Below are positions 48,684 to 59,484 of a stretch of 64,000 nt of DNA, piece after piece. A program made the translations under genes and the position numbers. Positions within the stretch are counted from its first letter, which is position 1. Each line of letters opens with the position of its first letter. The stretch is from Microbacterium suwonense (GTDB taxonomy: Bacteria > Actinomycetota > Actinomycetes > Actinomycetales > Microbacteriaceae): contig NZ_AP027728.1 in NCBI RefSeq assembly GCF_030296555.1, forward strand, positions 868,001-932,000, written 5' to 3'. The notes under the pieces were generated by a model that made no database searches, was not told the DNA's origin, and saw only the letters and a list, made by a program, of their open reading frames with translations.

Positions 48684-49490
48684 TCACGCCCTGGCGAGCA
48701 CCGCTCTGGCATGCCGCAGCACCGGCTCGTCGACCATCCGCCCGTCGTAGCGGAACACACCCCGCTCGCCTTCTGCGGCGGCCAGAACCTCTCGCGCCCA
48801 GTTCACCATCTCCGCGGAAGGTCGGTACGCCGCGCGGATGGCCGCGACCTGCTTCGGATGGATGCAGGCTGTCGCAACGAAGCCGGATGCCGCAGCATCC
48901 TCGGCCTCGGCCGCCAGCCCCTCCTCGTCGTCGATGTCGAGGTGTACGGCATCGATGGCCACCTTTCCGTGCGCGGCGGCGGCAAGGAGGACGGATGCAC
49001 GGGCCTGCCGGGCGAGGTCCCGATACCGACCATCCGGGAACCGACTCGCCGTGCCGCCGATCGACGCGACGAGGTCCTCGGCGCCCCACATCAGTGCCGC
49101 CACCCGAGGATGGGCGGCGATCTGCGCCGCGTGCAGCACACCTGCAGCGGTCTCGCACAGTGCGATCAGGTCGTAGATCTCGTCGAAGACGTCCAGCGAG
49201 CCGGCGTGCTCGGTCTTGGCGACCATGACCGTGCGGAACGGCGTGCGCGCCACCGCATCGAGATCGGCGGTGAACTCCGCCGACGCCGGGTCGTTCACCC
49301 GGACGATCACGCGGGCGGGGTCGAGGTCTGCAGTGAGCAGATTCTCCCTGGCCTGTGACTTCGCGGCGGGCAGCACCGCGTCCTCGAGGTCGACGATGAC
49401 GGCGTCGGCCTTGGCGACTGCGCCGGCGAAGCGTTCGGGGCGGTCGGCGGGGCAGAACAGCAGTGCGGGTCCGAGCGCGAAATCCATCAT
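48684..49490 (-). CDS. HpcH/HpaI-CitE family beta-hydroxyacyl-CoA lyase
   Basis: A 268-aa CitE-like lyase. PALLFCPADRPERFAGAVAKADAVIVDLEDAV with the metal-binding Glu in ALCETAAGVLHA and FVATACIHPKQV are family motifs. It ends a leucine-catabolism-type operon. In M. tuberculosis the same position is held by Rv2498c, a beta-hydroxyacyl-CoA lyase linked to leucine and itaconate breakdown, so cleavage of an HMG-CoA or citramalyl-CoA-like product is inferred. The ATGA overlap with the maoC-like gene shows coupling. Confidence 0.87.
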   Translation of the reverse strand: MMDFALGPALLFCPADRPERFAGAVAKADAVIVDLEDAVLPAAKSQARENLLTADLDPARVIVRVNDPASAEFTADLDAVARTPFRTVMVAKTEHAGSLDVFDEIYDLIALCETAAGVLHAAQIAAHPRVAALMWGAEDLVASIGGTASRFPDGRYRDLARQARASVLLAAAAHGKVAIDAVHLDIDDEEGLAAEAEDAAASGFVATACIHPKQVAAIRAAYRPSAEMVNWAREVLAAAEGERGVFRYDGRMVDEPVLRHARAVLARA

Positions 49491-49963
49491 TCCCCTTCCG
49501 GCATACATCGCATCAGCGCGACGCGTGTGGCTGTCGCGACCACCACCCCGTCTTGGTTGCGACCGGTGTGCGCGATCGTGCAGATCCCCTGCCCCGGTCG
49601 CGACGCGGACAGCCGCTTGTCGGTGATCACGCTCTCGGTGTAGAGCGTATCGCCGTGGAACACCGGATGCGGAAAAGAGATGTCGCTGAGACCCAGCTGG
49701 GCGACAAGCGTGCCCTGCGTCAGCTGCGCCACCGAGGAGCCGACCATGGTCGACAGCGTCCACATCGAGTTCATCAGGCGCTGCCCGAAGGGCTCCTGTC
49801 CGTCGGCGTACGCAGCATCCAGGTGCAGCGCCTGCGCGTTCATAGTGAGCGTGGTGAACAGCACATTATCGGCCTCGGTAGCGGTACGTCCGGGACGGTG
49901 CAGATACCGCGCGCCGAGCTCGAACTCCTCGAAGTACAGCCCGCGCTGGAGGATGTCGGTCAT
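49487..49963 (-). CDS. MaoC family dehydratase
   Basis: A 158-aa hotdog-fold MaoC-like enoyl-CoA hydratase. GRTATEADNVLFTTLTMNAQALHLDAAYA contains the Asp/His-type hydratase site, and FPHPVFHGDTLYTESVI is the conserved centre. In this operon it is the candidate hydratase between the carboxylase product and the lyase. It overlaps the lyase gene and follows the acyl-CoA dehydrogenase closely. Confidence 0.88.
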   Translation of the reverse strand: MTDILQRGLYFEEFELGARYLHRPGRTATEADNVLFTTLTMNAQALHLDAAYADGQEPFGQRLMNSMWTLSTMVGSSVAQLTQGTLVAQLGLSDISFPHPVFHGDTLYTESVITDKRLSASRPGQGICTIAHTGRNQDGVVVATATRVALMRCMPEGE

Positions 49964-49972
49964 GATCGCACC

Positions 49973-51138
49973 TTAGCCTGCAAGACCCAGCGAGCGTGCG
50001 ATCACCAGCAGCTGCACCTCGGTGGTGCCCTCGCCGATCTCGAGGATCTTCGAGTCGCGGTAGTGCCTGCCGACGGCGTACTCGTTCATGAACCCGTTGC
50101 CACCGAAGATCTGCGTGGCGTCGCGGGCGTTGTCCATCGCCGCTTCGCCGGAGACGAGCTTGGCGATCGCGGCCTCCTCGGCGAACGGCCTGCCTGCATC
50201 GCGCAGACGCGCTGCGTGGTGCCACGCGAGCCGTGCCGTGTGGACGCGGGCGCGCATGCGCGCCAGGGTGAACTGCGCGTTCTGACGGGTGCTCAGCGCG
50301 GCGCCGAACACCGTGCGCTGCTGCGCATAGTCGACGGCGGCCTCCAGGCATCCCTCCGCCGCGCCGGTCGCGAGGGCCGAGATGGCGATGCGTCCCTCGT
50401 CGAGGATGCTCAGGAAGCTGCGGAAGCCGCTGCCGCGTTCGCCGAGCAGGTTCCCCTTCGGTACCCGTACGCCCTGCAGGGTGAGCGGATGCGTGTCTGA
50501 GGCGTTCCAGCCCACCTTGTCGTAGGCGGGCTCCACGGTGAACCCGGGCGTGCCGTTGGGCACGATGATGGTGGAGATCTCCTTGCGTCCTTCACGCTGG
50601 CCCGTGACGGCGGTCACCGTGACGAACCGTGTGATGTCGGTTCCGGAGTTGGTGATGAACTGCTTGGTGCCATCGATCACCCACTCCTCGCCATCCAGGT
50701 GCGCGGTGGTACGGGTGGCGCCGGCATCGCTTCCGGCCTCGGGTTCGGTCAGCCCGAATCCGGCGAGGTGCTCGCCGCTCAGCAGCGACGGCAGGTACTC
50801 CTGCTTCTGCTCCTCGGTGCCGAACCTGTGGATCGGCATCGCCCCCAGGCTCACTCCTGCCTCCAGGGTGATCGCAATGGACTGATCGACCCGTGCGAGG
50901 GCCTCGATCGCGAGGCCCAGGGCGAGGTAGTCACCCCCTGCCCGCCGTACTCCTCCGGGAAGGGCAGCCCGAACAGACCGAGCTCGCCCATCTGACGCAC
51001 CACATCCAGGTTCAGGGTGTGCGAGCGGTAAGCCTCGTACGCCTGGGGCGCCACCACCTGCTCGGCGAACTCGCGCACGAGGCTTGCGAGTTCACGCTGG
51101 TCCTCGTCGAGGCCGATGCTGCTGAGGTCGTCGGTCAT
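49973..51138 (-). CDS. Acyl-CoA dehydrogenase, isovaleryl-CoA type (one frameshift)
   Basis: An FAD acyl-CoA dehydrogenase. FGLTEPEAGSDAGATRTTA and VIDGTKQFITNSG are central-domain signatures, IFGGNGFMNEYAVGRHYRDSKILEIGEGTTEVQ the C-terminus. The frame slips at C5 50934-50938; one more base turns GGQGVTTSPW into GGQGGDYLALGLAIEALARVDQSIAITLEAG and joins the parts into 388 aa. Operon context suggests isovaleryl-CoA or a related branched acyl-CoA as substrate, like FadE19 in M. tuberculosis. It overlaps the carboxylase alpha gene by 4 bp. Confidence 0.9.
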
Positions 51139-53076
51139 GCTTCCTCCTGTTCGCTGACGCGGGCGACGGGTTGGTCGCGCCGCACCTGGTCGCCGAGTGC
51201 GACCAGCAGATGCACCGTGCCGTCGTGCGGCGCGAGCACCGGATGCTCCATCTTCATCGCCTCGATCGACACGAGCGGCTCCCCTTCGCGCACGGTGTCG
51301 CCCTCGGCGACATGCACCGCGACCACGGAGCCGGGCATCGGTGCTCGCCCCTCGGGGTCGCGCGGTCCGGCGGCTGTGGCGCGCGCATCGAGCCGGCGCT
51401 GCATGCGCGCACGCCGTGACAGCGGACGCAGCCGCATCGTCACGCCCTGCTCCGACACCCACACGGCACCGTCCCTGTCGATCGCGGCCGCCGTACCACC
51501 CAGCGCGGTCTCGCCCGGCGCCGTCACTGCCGGCGCGGTCTCATTCGCCGCTGCCAGCCCGATCTGCACGACCTCGTCATCGTCGGTGAGGAACGCCGTG
51601 GATGTCATGACGGAGGAGCCGCCCAGACGCCAGCCCGGCAGCGTGTGCCAGGCTTCTCCCACCCGGGGGCCCTCCTGTGCGGGTGTAGTCGCTGCGGCTG
51701 CGGCCAGCATCCGCTCAGATGGCTGCGGCGCGGCCATCGGCAGCATGGTCTCGATCAGTCCGGTGTCCAGATCGCCCGCGATGACGCGCTCCTGGCCGCA
51801 GAGGCTGCGCAGGAAGGCGAGGTTGGTGTCGACACCCAGTACGACGGTGCGGGCCAGCGCATCGTCCAGCCGATGCAGTGCGGTCTCGCGGTCGGGCCCG
51901 AAGGCGATGATCTTGGCGATCATCGGGTCGTAGAACCCGGTGACCTCCGACCCGCTCTGCACGGCGGCGTCCACGCGCACGCCACGGGGGGCGTCGAAAC
52001 GCAGCACGCGCCCGGTCGAGGGCAGGAAGCCGCGCTCGGGCGACTCGGCGTACACCCGTGCCTCCACGGCATGTCCGCGCACCTGCGGCGGATCGGGCAG
52101 CGCACCCCCGCCGCGACCTGCAGCTGGAGGGCGACCAGATCCAGCCGGGTCACCTCCTCGGTCACCGGGTGCTCGACCTGCAGCCGGGTGTTCATCTCGA
52201 TGAAGAAGAAGTCGTCGACGGAGTCGGCTTCCACGAGGAACTCGACGGTTCCCGCACCGACGTACTCGACGCTCTGTGCCGCCGCGACGGCCGCCTGCAG
52301 CAGGCGCTCGCGCACGCCCTCCGGAAGGTTCGCGGCGGGAGCCTCCTCGATCACCTTCTGGTGCCGGCGCTGCAGGGTGCACTCCCGCTCCCCCAGCGCG
52401 ATGACTGTGCCGTGCGTGTCTCCGAACACCTGGACCTCGATGTGCCGGGGGCGCTGCACGAGCCTCTCGAGCACCAGCGAGTCGTCGCCGAACGCGGCTG
52501 TCGCCACACGCCGCGCCGTCTGCAGCGCCGCCTGCAGTTCCGCACCCGAGCGCACGACCTCCATGCCCTTGCCTCCGCCGCCGGCGCTGGGCTTGACCAG
52601 CAGCGGATAGCCGACCGCGTCGGCCTGCGCGCGGATCTGCTCGTCGTCCCCGTCCGCGGCATTGAAGCCGGGCACCACCGGGACGCCGTGCCCGGCGACG
52701 TGGTCGCGCGCCCGCGCCTTGTCGCCCATGATCTCCAGTGCCCGGGTGCCGGGGCCGACGAACACGATCCCGGCTTCGGCGCAGGCCCGCGCGAGCGCGA
52801 CGCTCTCGGAGAGGAACCCGTAGCCTGGGTGGATGGCCTGGGCACCGGTCCGGCGGGCCGCCTCGATGATGGCATCCACCCGCAGGTACGAGTCGGCGGC
52901 GGGCGCCGCGCCGATGTGCACGGCCTCATCGGCCTCGTGCACATGCGGTGCGTCGGCATCCGCATCGCTGTAGACGGCCACGCTGCGGATGCCGAGGGCG
53001 TGAAGCGTGCGGATGATGCGGCGGGCGATCTCGCCGCGATTGGCGACGAGCACGGTGTCGAACATCTTCATCTGCA

Positions 53077-53080
<4 letters not shown>
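51135..53080 (-). CDS. Acyl-CoA carboxylase alpha subunit, biotin carboxylase plus BCCP (one frameshift)
   Basis: About 648 aa. [25 protein letters not shown] starts the biotin-carboxylase domain, followed by [14 protein letters not shown] (ATP grasp) and [19 protein letters not shown]. The C-terminal biotinyl domain carries EAMKM, the biotin-attachment lysine. The frame slips at C5 52105-52109; one more base gives [26 protein letters not shown]. With the beta gene beside it and the leucine-type context, methylcrotonyl-CoA carboxylase (AccA1-like) is the best guess. The GTG at 53080 overlaps the beta stop. Confidence 0.9.
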
Positions 53081-54629
<1,549 letters not shown>

Positions 54630-54677
54630 CGTGGGTCCTCCTCGACTCACAGGGAAGCTGATATTTCGCTTCGGATT

Positions 54678-54695
54678 GGTTAGTGTTCACTAACC
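54678..54695. promoter_or_regulatory. TetR operator GGTTAGTG-TT-CACTAACC
   Basis: A perfect 8-bp inverted repeat around TT in the 97-bp gap between the carboxylase operon and tetR. GGTTAGTG-type repeats are usual targets of TetR regulators of acyl-CoA catabolism. Confidence 0.75.
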
Positions 54696-54705
54696 CGACA
54701 ATTCA

Positions 54706-54723
54706 GGTTAGCGAGGATTAACC
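54706..54723. promoter_or_regulatory. Second, looser operator GGTTA-N8-TAACC
   Basis: GGTTA and TTAACC flank an 8-bp centre just before the tetR start, repeating the GGTTA half-site of the main operator with wider spacing. Confidence 0.45.
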
Positions 54724-54726
54724 GAA

Positions 54727-55320
54727 ATGACAACGCTAGGAACGGCCCGTGATCGGGCGAAGGCAGAACGCACCGATGCGATCCTCGTCGCAGCCGCCGA
54801 GCTGTTCGGCGCCCGAGGGTACTCGGGCGTGAGCCTTGAGGAGATCGGGTCGGCTGTGGGTGTCTCAGGTCCGGCCGTGTACCGTCATTTCGCCGGCAAG
54901 CAGGCGCTGCTGGGTGCGCTGCTGATCGGCGTGAGCGAGCGCCTCGTCGCCGGCGGACTGGACGTGGCATCCCGCACCGACCCTGGGGTGGAGCGGATGC
55001 GGGCACTCGTGGCCTTCCACGTCGAGTTCGCGATCGGCAACGCTCCTGTCATCCGCGTACAGGACCGCGATCTGGCCCACCTCAGCGACGAAGGGCGATC
55101 CGACGTGCGCCGGCTGCAGCGAGCGTACATCGAGCTGTGGATCGACGCGCTCTCCACGCTGGTCGACGAGGATCGCGATGCGCTGCGCCTGCGTGTGCAG
55201 GCGTGCTTCGGCCTGCTGAACTCCACCCCGCACAGCACGAGCGCGGCGGTACGCGCACGGGTCGATACCGCGCATCTGCTCTCGGCGATGGCGCTCGCGG
55301 CGCTGCTCGCCGAGAGCTGA
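54727..55320 (+). CDS. TetR family regulator of the leucine-catabolic operon
   Basis: A 197-aa TetR regulator. ILVAAAELFGARGYSGVSLEEIGSAVGVSGPAVYRHFAGKQALLGALL is the DNA-binding domain; the C-terminal ligand domain is helical. The divergent arrangement with the MCC-type operon and the perfect palindrome between the starts indicate autoregulation and control of that operon, with an acyl-CoA as probable inducer. It is convergent with bkdC. Confidence 0.9.
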   Translation: MTTLGTARDRAKAERTDAILVAAAELFGARGYSGVSLEEIGSAVGVSGPAVYRHFAGKQALLGALLIGVSERLVAGGLDVASRTDPGVERMRALVAFHVEFAIGNAPVIRVQDRDLAHLSDEGRSDVRRLQRAYIELWIDALSTLVDEDRDALRLRVQACFGLLNSTPHSTSAAVRARVDTAHLLSAMALAALLAES

Positions 55321-55337
55321 GTCGCCAGCAGAGCCGG

Positions 55338-56714
55338 TCAGTACAGCATCGCGCGGCCGGGCTGCTCGAGCAGATCGGCGACATCCTTCAGGAAACGCGA
55401 GCCCTCGGCGCCGTCGACCAGCCGGTGATCGAACGACACGCTCAGCGTCATCATCTGCCGCAGCGCGATCTCGCCCCGATACTCCCACGGCTGACGACGC
55501 ACGGCTCCGACGGCGAGGATCCCCGACTGCCCGGGCGGAAGGATCGGGGTTCCCGCATCGATGCCGAACACGCCGATGTTCGTGATCGAGAAGGTGCCGC
55601 CCGCGAGCTCGGCCGGGCTGGTCTTCCCGGACCGGGCCGTCTGCGTGAGCCGGGTGAGCGCGTCCGCCATCCCGGTGAGCGACAGCCTCTCCGCGTCGCG
55701 GATGATCGGCACGATCAGGCCACGCTCGGTGGCCGCTGCGATCCCGAGATCCACGAAGTGGTTCTCGACGATCTCGCCCGCGTCTTCGTCCCAGGTCGCA
55801 TTCAGCGAGGGATTGCGGCCGAGAGCCAGGCACACCGCCTTGGCGATCATCACCAGCGGCCCGATGCGGTGATCGGCCAGTGCCTTGTCGGCGCGCAGCT
55901 GCTCGATGAGGTCCATGGTCGCCGTGACGTCGACGGTGTGGAAGGTGGTGACATGCGGTGCGGTGAAGGCGCTGCGCACCATGGCCTGCGCGGTGTGCTT
56001 GCGCACGCCCCTGATCGGGATCCGCGTCTGCGCGCGCTCCCCGCCAGGAGGAGCGGATGCGGTACGCGGTGCGTCCGTGGTCTCACCGCCGCTCGCAGTC
56101 GTGGTCGCTGAGCCGGTTGCGCCGATGCGCTCAGCATAGGCGTCGACATCGGATCGCGTGATCACACGATCGCCCACCTCGGCGGCCACGAGCACCAGAT
56201 CCACCCCGAGCCGCTTGGCGTAAGCGCGCACCGGAGGCGTCGAGCGGGGCCTCTCCCCCGTCACCGGCTCGGCCTCGCTCGGCGGCAGCGCGTCATGCGG
56301 GGCGGCTTCGATCACCGCAGCCTCCGCCGCAGCGGCGGAGGAGGTCGCCGCCGTGCCGCGTCGCGCCCTGCGCGCAGGACGCCCACTGGAGGCGGGAGCG
56401 GCACCGTAGCCGACCAGGTTCGGCTCGGTCTTCTCCTCGGCATCCGATGCCGGCTCGTCGCCCTCCGGCTCGTCACCGGCGACGTCGAAGGCGATCAGCG
56501 GAGCGCCCACGGCGACCGTGTCGCCCGCCTCGGCATGCAGCGTCGATACCGTGCCCTCGTATGGCGAGGGCAGTTCGACAACCGCTTTGGCCGTCTCCAT
56601 CTCGGCGACGGTCTGGTTGAGCGCCACCGGGTCGCCGGGCTTGACCAGCCACTGCACCACTTCGGCCTCGGTGAGCCCCTCGCCGAGGTCAGGAAGATGG
56701 AACTCCGTGATCAC
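55338..56714 (-). CDS. bkdC: 2-oxoacid dehydrogenase E2 (dihydrolipoyl acyltransferase)
   Basis: A 458-aa E2 component. One N-terminal lipoyl domain holds the lipoylated lysine in EMETAKAVVELPSP. An Ala/Glu/Pro linker leads to an E3-binding domain (RAYAKRLGVDLVLVAAEVGDRVITRSDVDAYA) and then the catalytic domain with FDHRLVDGAEGSRFL. A single lipoyl domain and the leucine context favour the branched-chain complex over pyruvate dehydrogenase. It overlaps bkdB. No E3 gene is in the window. Confidence 0.88.
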   Translation of the reverse strand: MITEFHLPDLGEGLTEAEVVQWLVKPGDPVALNQTVAEMETAKAVVELPSPYEGTVSTLHAEAGDTVAVGAPLIAFDVAGDEPEGDEPASDAEEKTEPNLVGYGAAPASSGRPARRARRGTAATSSAAAAEAAVIEAAPHDALPPSEAEPVTGERPRSTPPVRAYAKRLGVDLVLVAAEVGDRVITRSDVDAYAERIGATGSATTTASGGETTDAPRTASAPPGGERAQTRIPIRGVRKHTAQAMVRSAFTAPHVTTFHTVDVTATMDLIEQLRADKALADHRIGPLVMIAKAVCLALGRNPSLNATWDEDAGEIVENHFVDLGIAAATERGLIVPIIRDAERLSLTGMADALTRLTQTARSGKTSPAELAGGTFSITNIGVFGIDAGTPILPPGQSGILAVGAVRRQPWEYRGEIALRQMMTLSVSFDHRLVDGAEGSRFLKDVADLLEQPGRAMLY

Positions 56715-57730
56715 AGCTGAACTCCCCTCAGATCGCTGACGCTGTTCGGGCGATCCAGTACGCGGTCGACGGCATCCAGAATGCGATCCAGGTCGGGCAG
56801 GTGGAACTTCTCCAGCTTCGCGGGCGGGTACGGGATGTCGTGCCCGGTGACGCGCACCGGTGCGGCCTCCAGGTACTCGAAGCAGAACTCCGTGATGCTG
56901 GCGATCACCTCGGCGGCCACCCCTGCCTCGCGCGACGCCTCATGCGCGACCACGACGCGGCCGGTGCGGCGGACGGATGCCGACACCGTCTCGTAGTCCA
57001 CCGGCGAGAGGGAGCGCAGGTCGATGACCTCCAGCGAGATGCCTTCGTCCTCCGCCGCTTCGGCCGCATCCAGCGCCGTGCGCACCATCGCCCCGTAGGT
57101 GATCAGCGTGGCATCGGACCCACTGCGCACGACGTGCGCCAGCCCCATGGGCGGAGCGTCGGCGAGCGGCGCGTCGAGGTCCACCTCTCCCTTGTGGTGG
57201 TACAGCCGCTTCGGCTCGAAGAACAGCACCGGGTCGTCGCTCGCAATGGCCTGGCGCAGGCAGCGATAGGCATCCTGCGGGTTGGACACGGCGATCACGC
57301 GCAGCCCCGCAGTGTGCACGAAGTACGCCTCAGGAGACTCCGAGTGGTGCTCGGCTGCGCCGATGCCGCCGGCCCAGGGCACACGGATGGTGATGGGCAT
57401 CTTCACCCGGCCCTGGGTGCGGTAGTGCAGCTTGGCGACCTGTGACACGATCTGATCGAAGCCCGGGTAGATGAAGCCGTCGAACTGGATCTCGATCACA
57501 GGACGATACCCGCGGAACGCGAGACCGACGGCGGTGCCGACGATGCCGGACTCCGCCAGCGGGGTATCGATCACGCGCTTCGCGCCGAACTCGTCGAGCA
57601 GTCCGTCGGTGATCCGGAAGACCCCGCCGAGCTTCCCGATGTCCTCGCCCATCAGCACGACCTTGTCGTCGTCCCGCATGGCCTGGCGCAGGCCGGCGTT
57701 CAGCGCCTTGCCCAGTGTCAGCTGCGTCAT
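56711..57730 (-). CDS. bkdB: 2-oxoacid dehydrogenase E1 beta subunit
   Basis: A 339-aa E1 beta chain (transketolase central and C-terminal domains). TLGKALNAGLRQAMRDDDKVVLMGEDIGKLGGVFRIT and HHSESPEAYFVHTAGLRVIAVSNPQDAY are family signatures, as is VHEASREAG-like VVVAHEASREAGVAAEV. It pairs with E1 alpha, whose stop is directly adjacent, to decarboxylate branched-chain 2-oxo acids with thiamine diphosphate. Confidence 0.9.
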   Translation of the reverse strand: MTQLTLGKALNAGLRQAMRDDDKVVLMGEDIGKLGGVFRITDGLLDEFGAKRVIDTPLAESGIVGTAVGLAFRGYRPVIEIQFDGFIYPGFDQIVSQVAKLHYRTQGRVKMPITIRVPWAGGIGAAEHHSESPEAYFVHTAGLRVIAVSNPQDAYRCLRQAIASDDPVLFFEPKRLYHHKGEVDLDAPLADAPPMGLAHVVRSGSDATLITYGAMVRTALDAAEAAEDEGISLEVIDLRSLSPVDYETVSASVRRTGRVVVAHEASREAGVAAEVIASITEFCFEYLEAAPVRVTGHDIPYPPAKLEKFHLPDLDRILDAVDRVLDRPNSVSDLRGVQL

Positions 57731-57731
57731 C

Positions 57732-58843
57732 TCACGCCTCCTCGAAGGTCGCCAGATACGCGGCGTACTCGTCGCGCTCCCGCTCCAGCCCGGAGTGCGG
57801 CTCGGCATAGACGCCGTCGAAGACCGCGAGCGCCGGCCGGGTCTTCATTCCCAGGCACGTGGCGCGCATCTGCCGTGCCATCTCGTCGGCCTGCGCCTGT
57901 ACGGCGTCGAGGTGTTCCTGCGGCAGCTCACCGGCCGCACGCAGGTGGGCTTCCAGACGCGTGATCGGGTCACGTCGTCGCCACTGCTCCAGCTCGGCGT
58001 CGTCCCGGTAGCGCTTGGGGTCGTCTGCGGTGGTGTGCGGACCCATCCGGTAGGTCACCGCCTCGAGATAGGCGGGGCCCTTGCCGGAACGCGCGTGGTC
58101 GAGCGCCCAGCGCATGGCGGCCAGGCAGGCGACCACGTCATTGCCGTCGACGCGCAGGCTCGGGATGCCGAAGCCGGGGGCGCGGCCCGCGAGGGGAACT
58201 GCGACTGCAACCCGACCGGCTCCGAGATCGCCCAGTGGTTGTTCTGACAGACGAACACCACCGGCGCGCGGTACGACGAGGCGAAGATCATCGCTTCGTT
58301 GACATCGCCCTGGCTGGTGGCGCCATCGCCGAAGTAAGTGACCGCCACCTCATCCGCACCGTCGTGCTGGATGCCCATGGCGTAGCCGACCGCATGCAGG
58401 GTCTGCGCACCGATGATGATCTGCAGCGGTGCGATCCGCAGTTCGGCGGGGTCGTAAGCCGCGCCCTCTTCGCCGCGCCACATGCGCACGTAGTCGCCCG
58501 GTTGCGCGCCGCGGCTGTACATGACGCCGGTCTCGCGATAGCTCGGGAACACGAAGTCGCGCGCCTCCAGCGCGCGGCCGGTGCCGATCTGGGCAGCCTC
58601 CTGGCCGTTGCACGGTGCCCACAACCCGAGCTGCCCCTGACGCTGCAGCGCGACGCCTTCGGCATCGATGCGCCGCAGCACGACCATGTCCCGGTGCAGA
58701 TCTCGCAGCAGCGAGAAGTCGAGGTCCTCGACATAGCGATCGAGCTGTGGATTCGGCATCCGCGTGCCGTCCGGAGCGATGATGCGCTCGATGAGCTCGA
58801 GATCGCTCTGCGTGTCTGTGATCGGTGAGATATGCGGTGACAT
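57732..58843 (-). CDS. bkdA: 2-oxoacid dehydrogenase E1 alpha subunit (one frameshift)
   Basis: An E1 alpha chain of about 370 aa. The thiamine-diphosphate motif begins YFGDGATSQGDVNEAM and ends VFVCQNNHWAIS. The frame slips at GGGG 58193-58196 (CCCC in the coding sense); one more base turns QSQFPSRAAP into QSQFPLAGRAPGFGIPSLRVDGNDVVACLAAM and joins the C-terminal half. AGGAGG precedes the ATG at 58843. It is the first gene of bkdA-bkdB-bkdC and faces an Lrp gene, the usual bkd activator family. Confidence 0.9.
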
Positions 58844-58937
58844 CGGCGTCCTCCTGACGTGGGGCCCTTGTGGGGCATGCACGGCTGCTCCGACGGCTTC
58901 GTCGGCCTATCTGAAGGGTACGTCGACCTGACACGTC

Positions 58938-58964
58938 GCTCAAGCATGTCTGCGAGCCTTGAGC
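58938..58964. promoter_or_regulatory. Lrp site candidate GCTCAAG-N13-CTTGAGC
   Basis: A perfect 7-bp inverted repeat in the bkdA/lrp gap, overlapped by a direct repeat AGCATGT at 58943-58949 and 58962-58968 (19 bp apart). The position fits control by the divergent Lrp protein. Confidence 0.5.
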
Positions 58965-59010
58965 ATGTTGCGCAGAATCCGCCCCGAAGACCCTGATACC
59001 GTGTGGCACT

Positions 59011-59484
59011 ATGCCCTCTCTTGATCGCGTCGACCTCGAACTGCTCACGGCGCTCGCGGAGGATCCGCGCACCACGGTCGTGGCACTGGCCGAACGGCTG
59101 CGACTCTCCCGCAACACGATCCAGGCCCGGATGGCGCGACTGGAGCAGACCGGCGTATTCGAATCGTACGAACGCTCGTTCTCGATGGAGGTGCTCGGCT
59201 TTCCGCTGCAGGCGTTCATCAGCATCGGCCTGCGGCAGACCGAGCTGCCGCGGATCATCGCGGAGCTCGCCCGTGTGCCGGAGATCGTTCAGGCGCACGG
59301 ACTGAGCGGTTCGATCGACCTGCTCGCTCGGGTGGCCTGCCGTGACGCCCGTCACCTGTTCGACACGGACGCCCGGATCCTGTCGATCGAGGGCGTCGAG
59401 CGCACCGAGACCTCACTCGCGATGGGAGAGGTGATCCCGTTCCGCGTCGCAGGGCTCATCGGCCTCGCACGGCGGGAAGCCTGA
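59011..59484 (+). CDS. Lrp/AsnC family regulator
   Basis: A 157-aa Lrp/AsnC protein. The helix-turn-helix DLELLTALAEDPRTTVVALAERLRLSRNTIQARMARLEQTGVF is followed by a RAM-type ligand domain. Divergence from bkdABC strongly suggests it is a BkdR-type activator sensing branched-chain amino acids. Its 3' end overlaps the convergent hydrolase gene by about 29 bp. Confidence 0.92.
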   Translation: MPSLDRVDLELLTALAEDPRTTVVALAERLRLSRNTIQARMARLEQTGVFESYERSFSMEVLGFPLQAFISIGLRQTELPRIIAELARVPEIVQAHGLSGSIDLLARVACRDARHLFDTDARILSIEGVERTETSLAMGEVIPFRVAGLIGLARREA

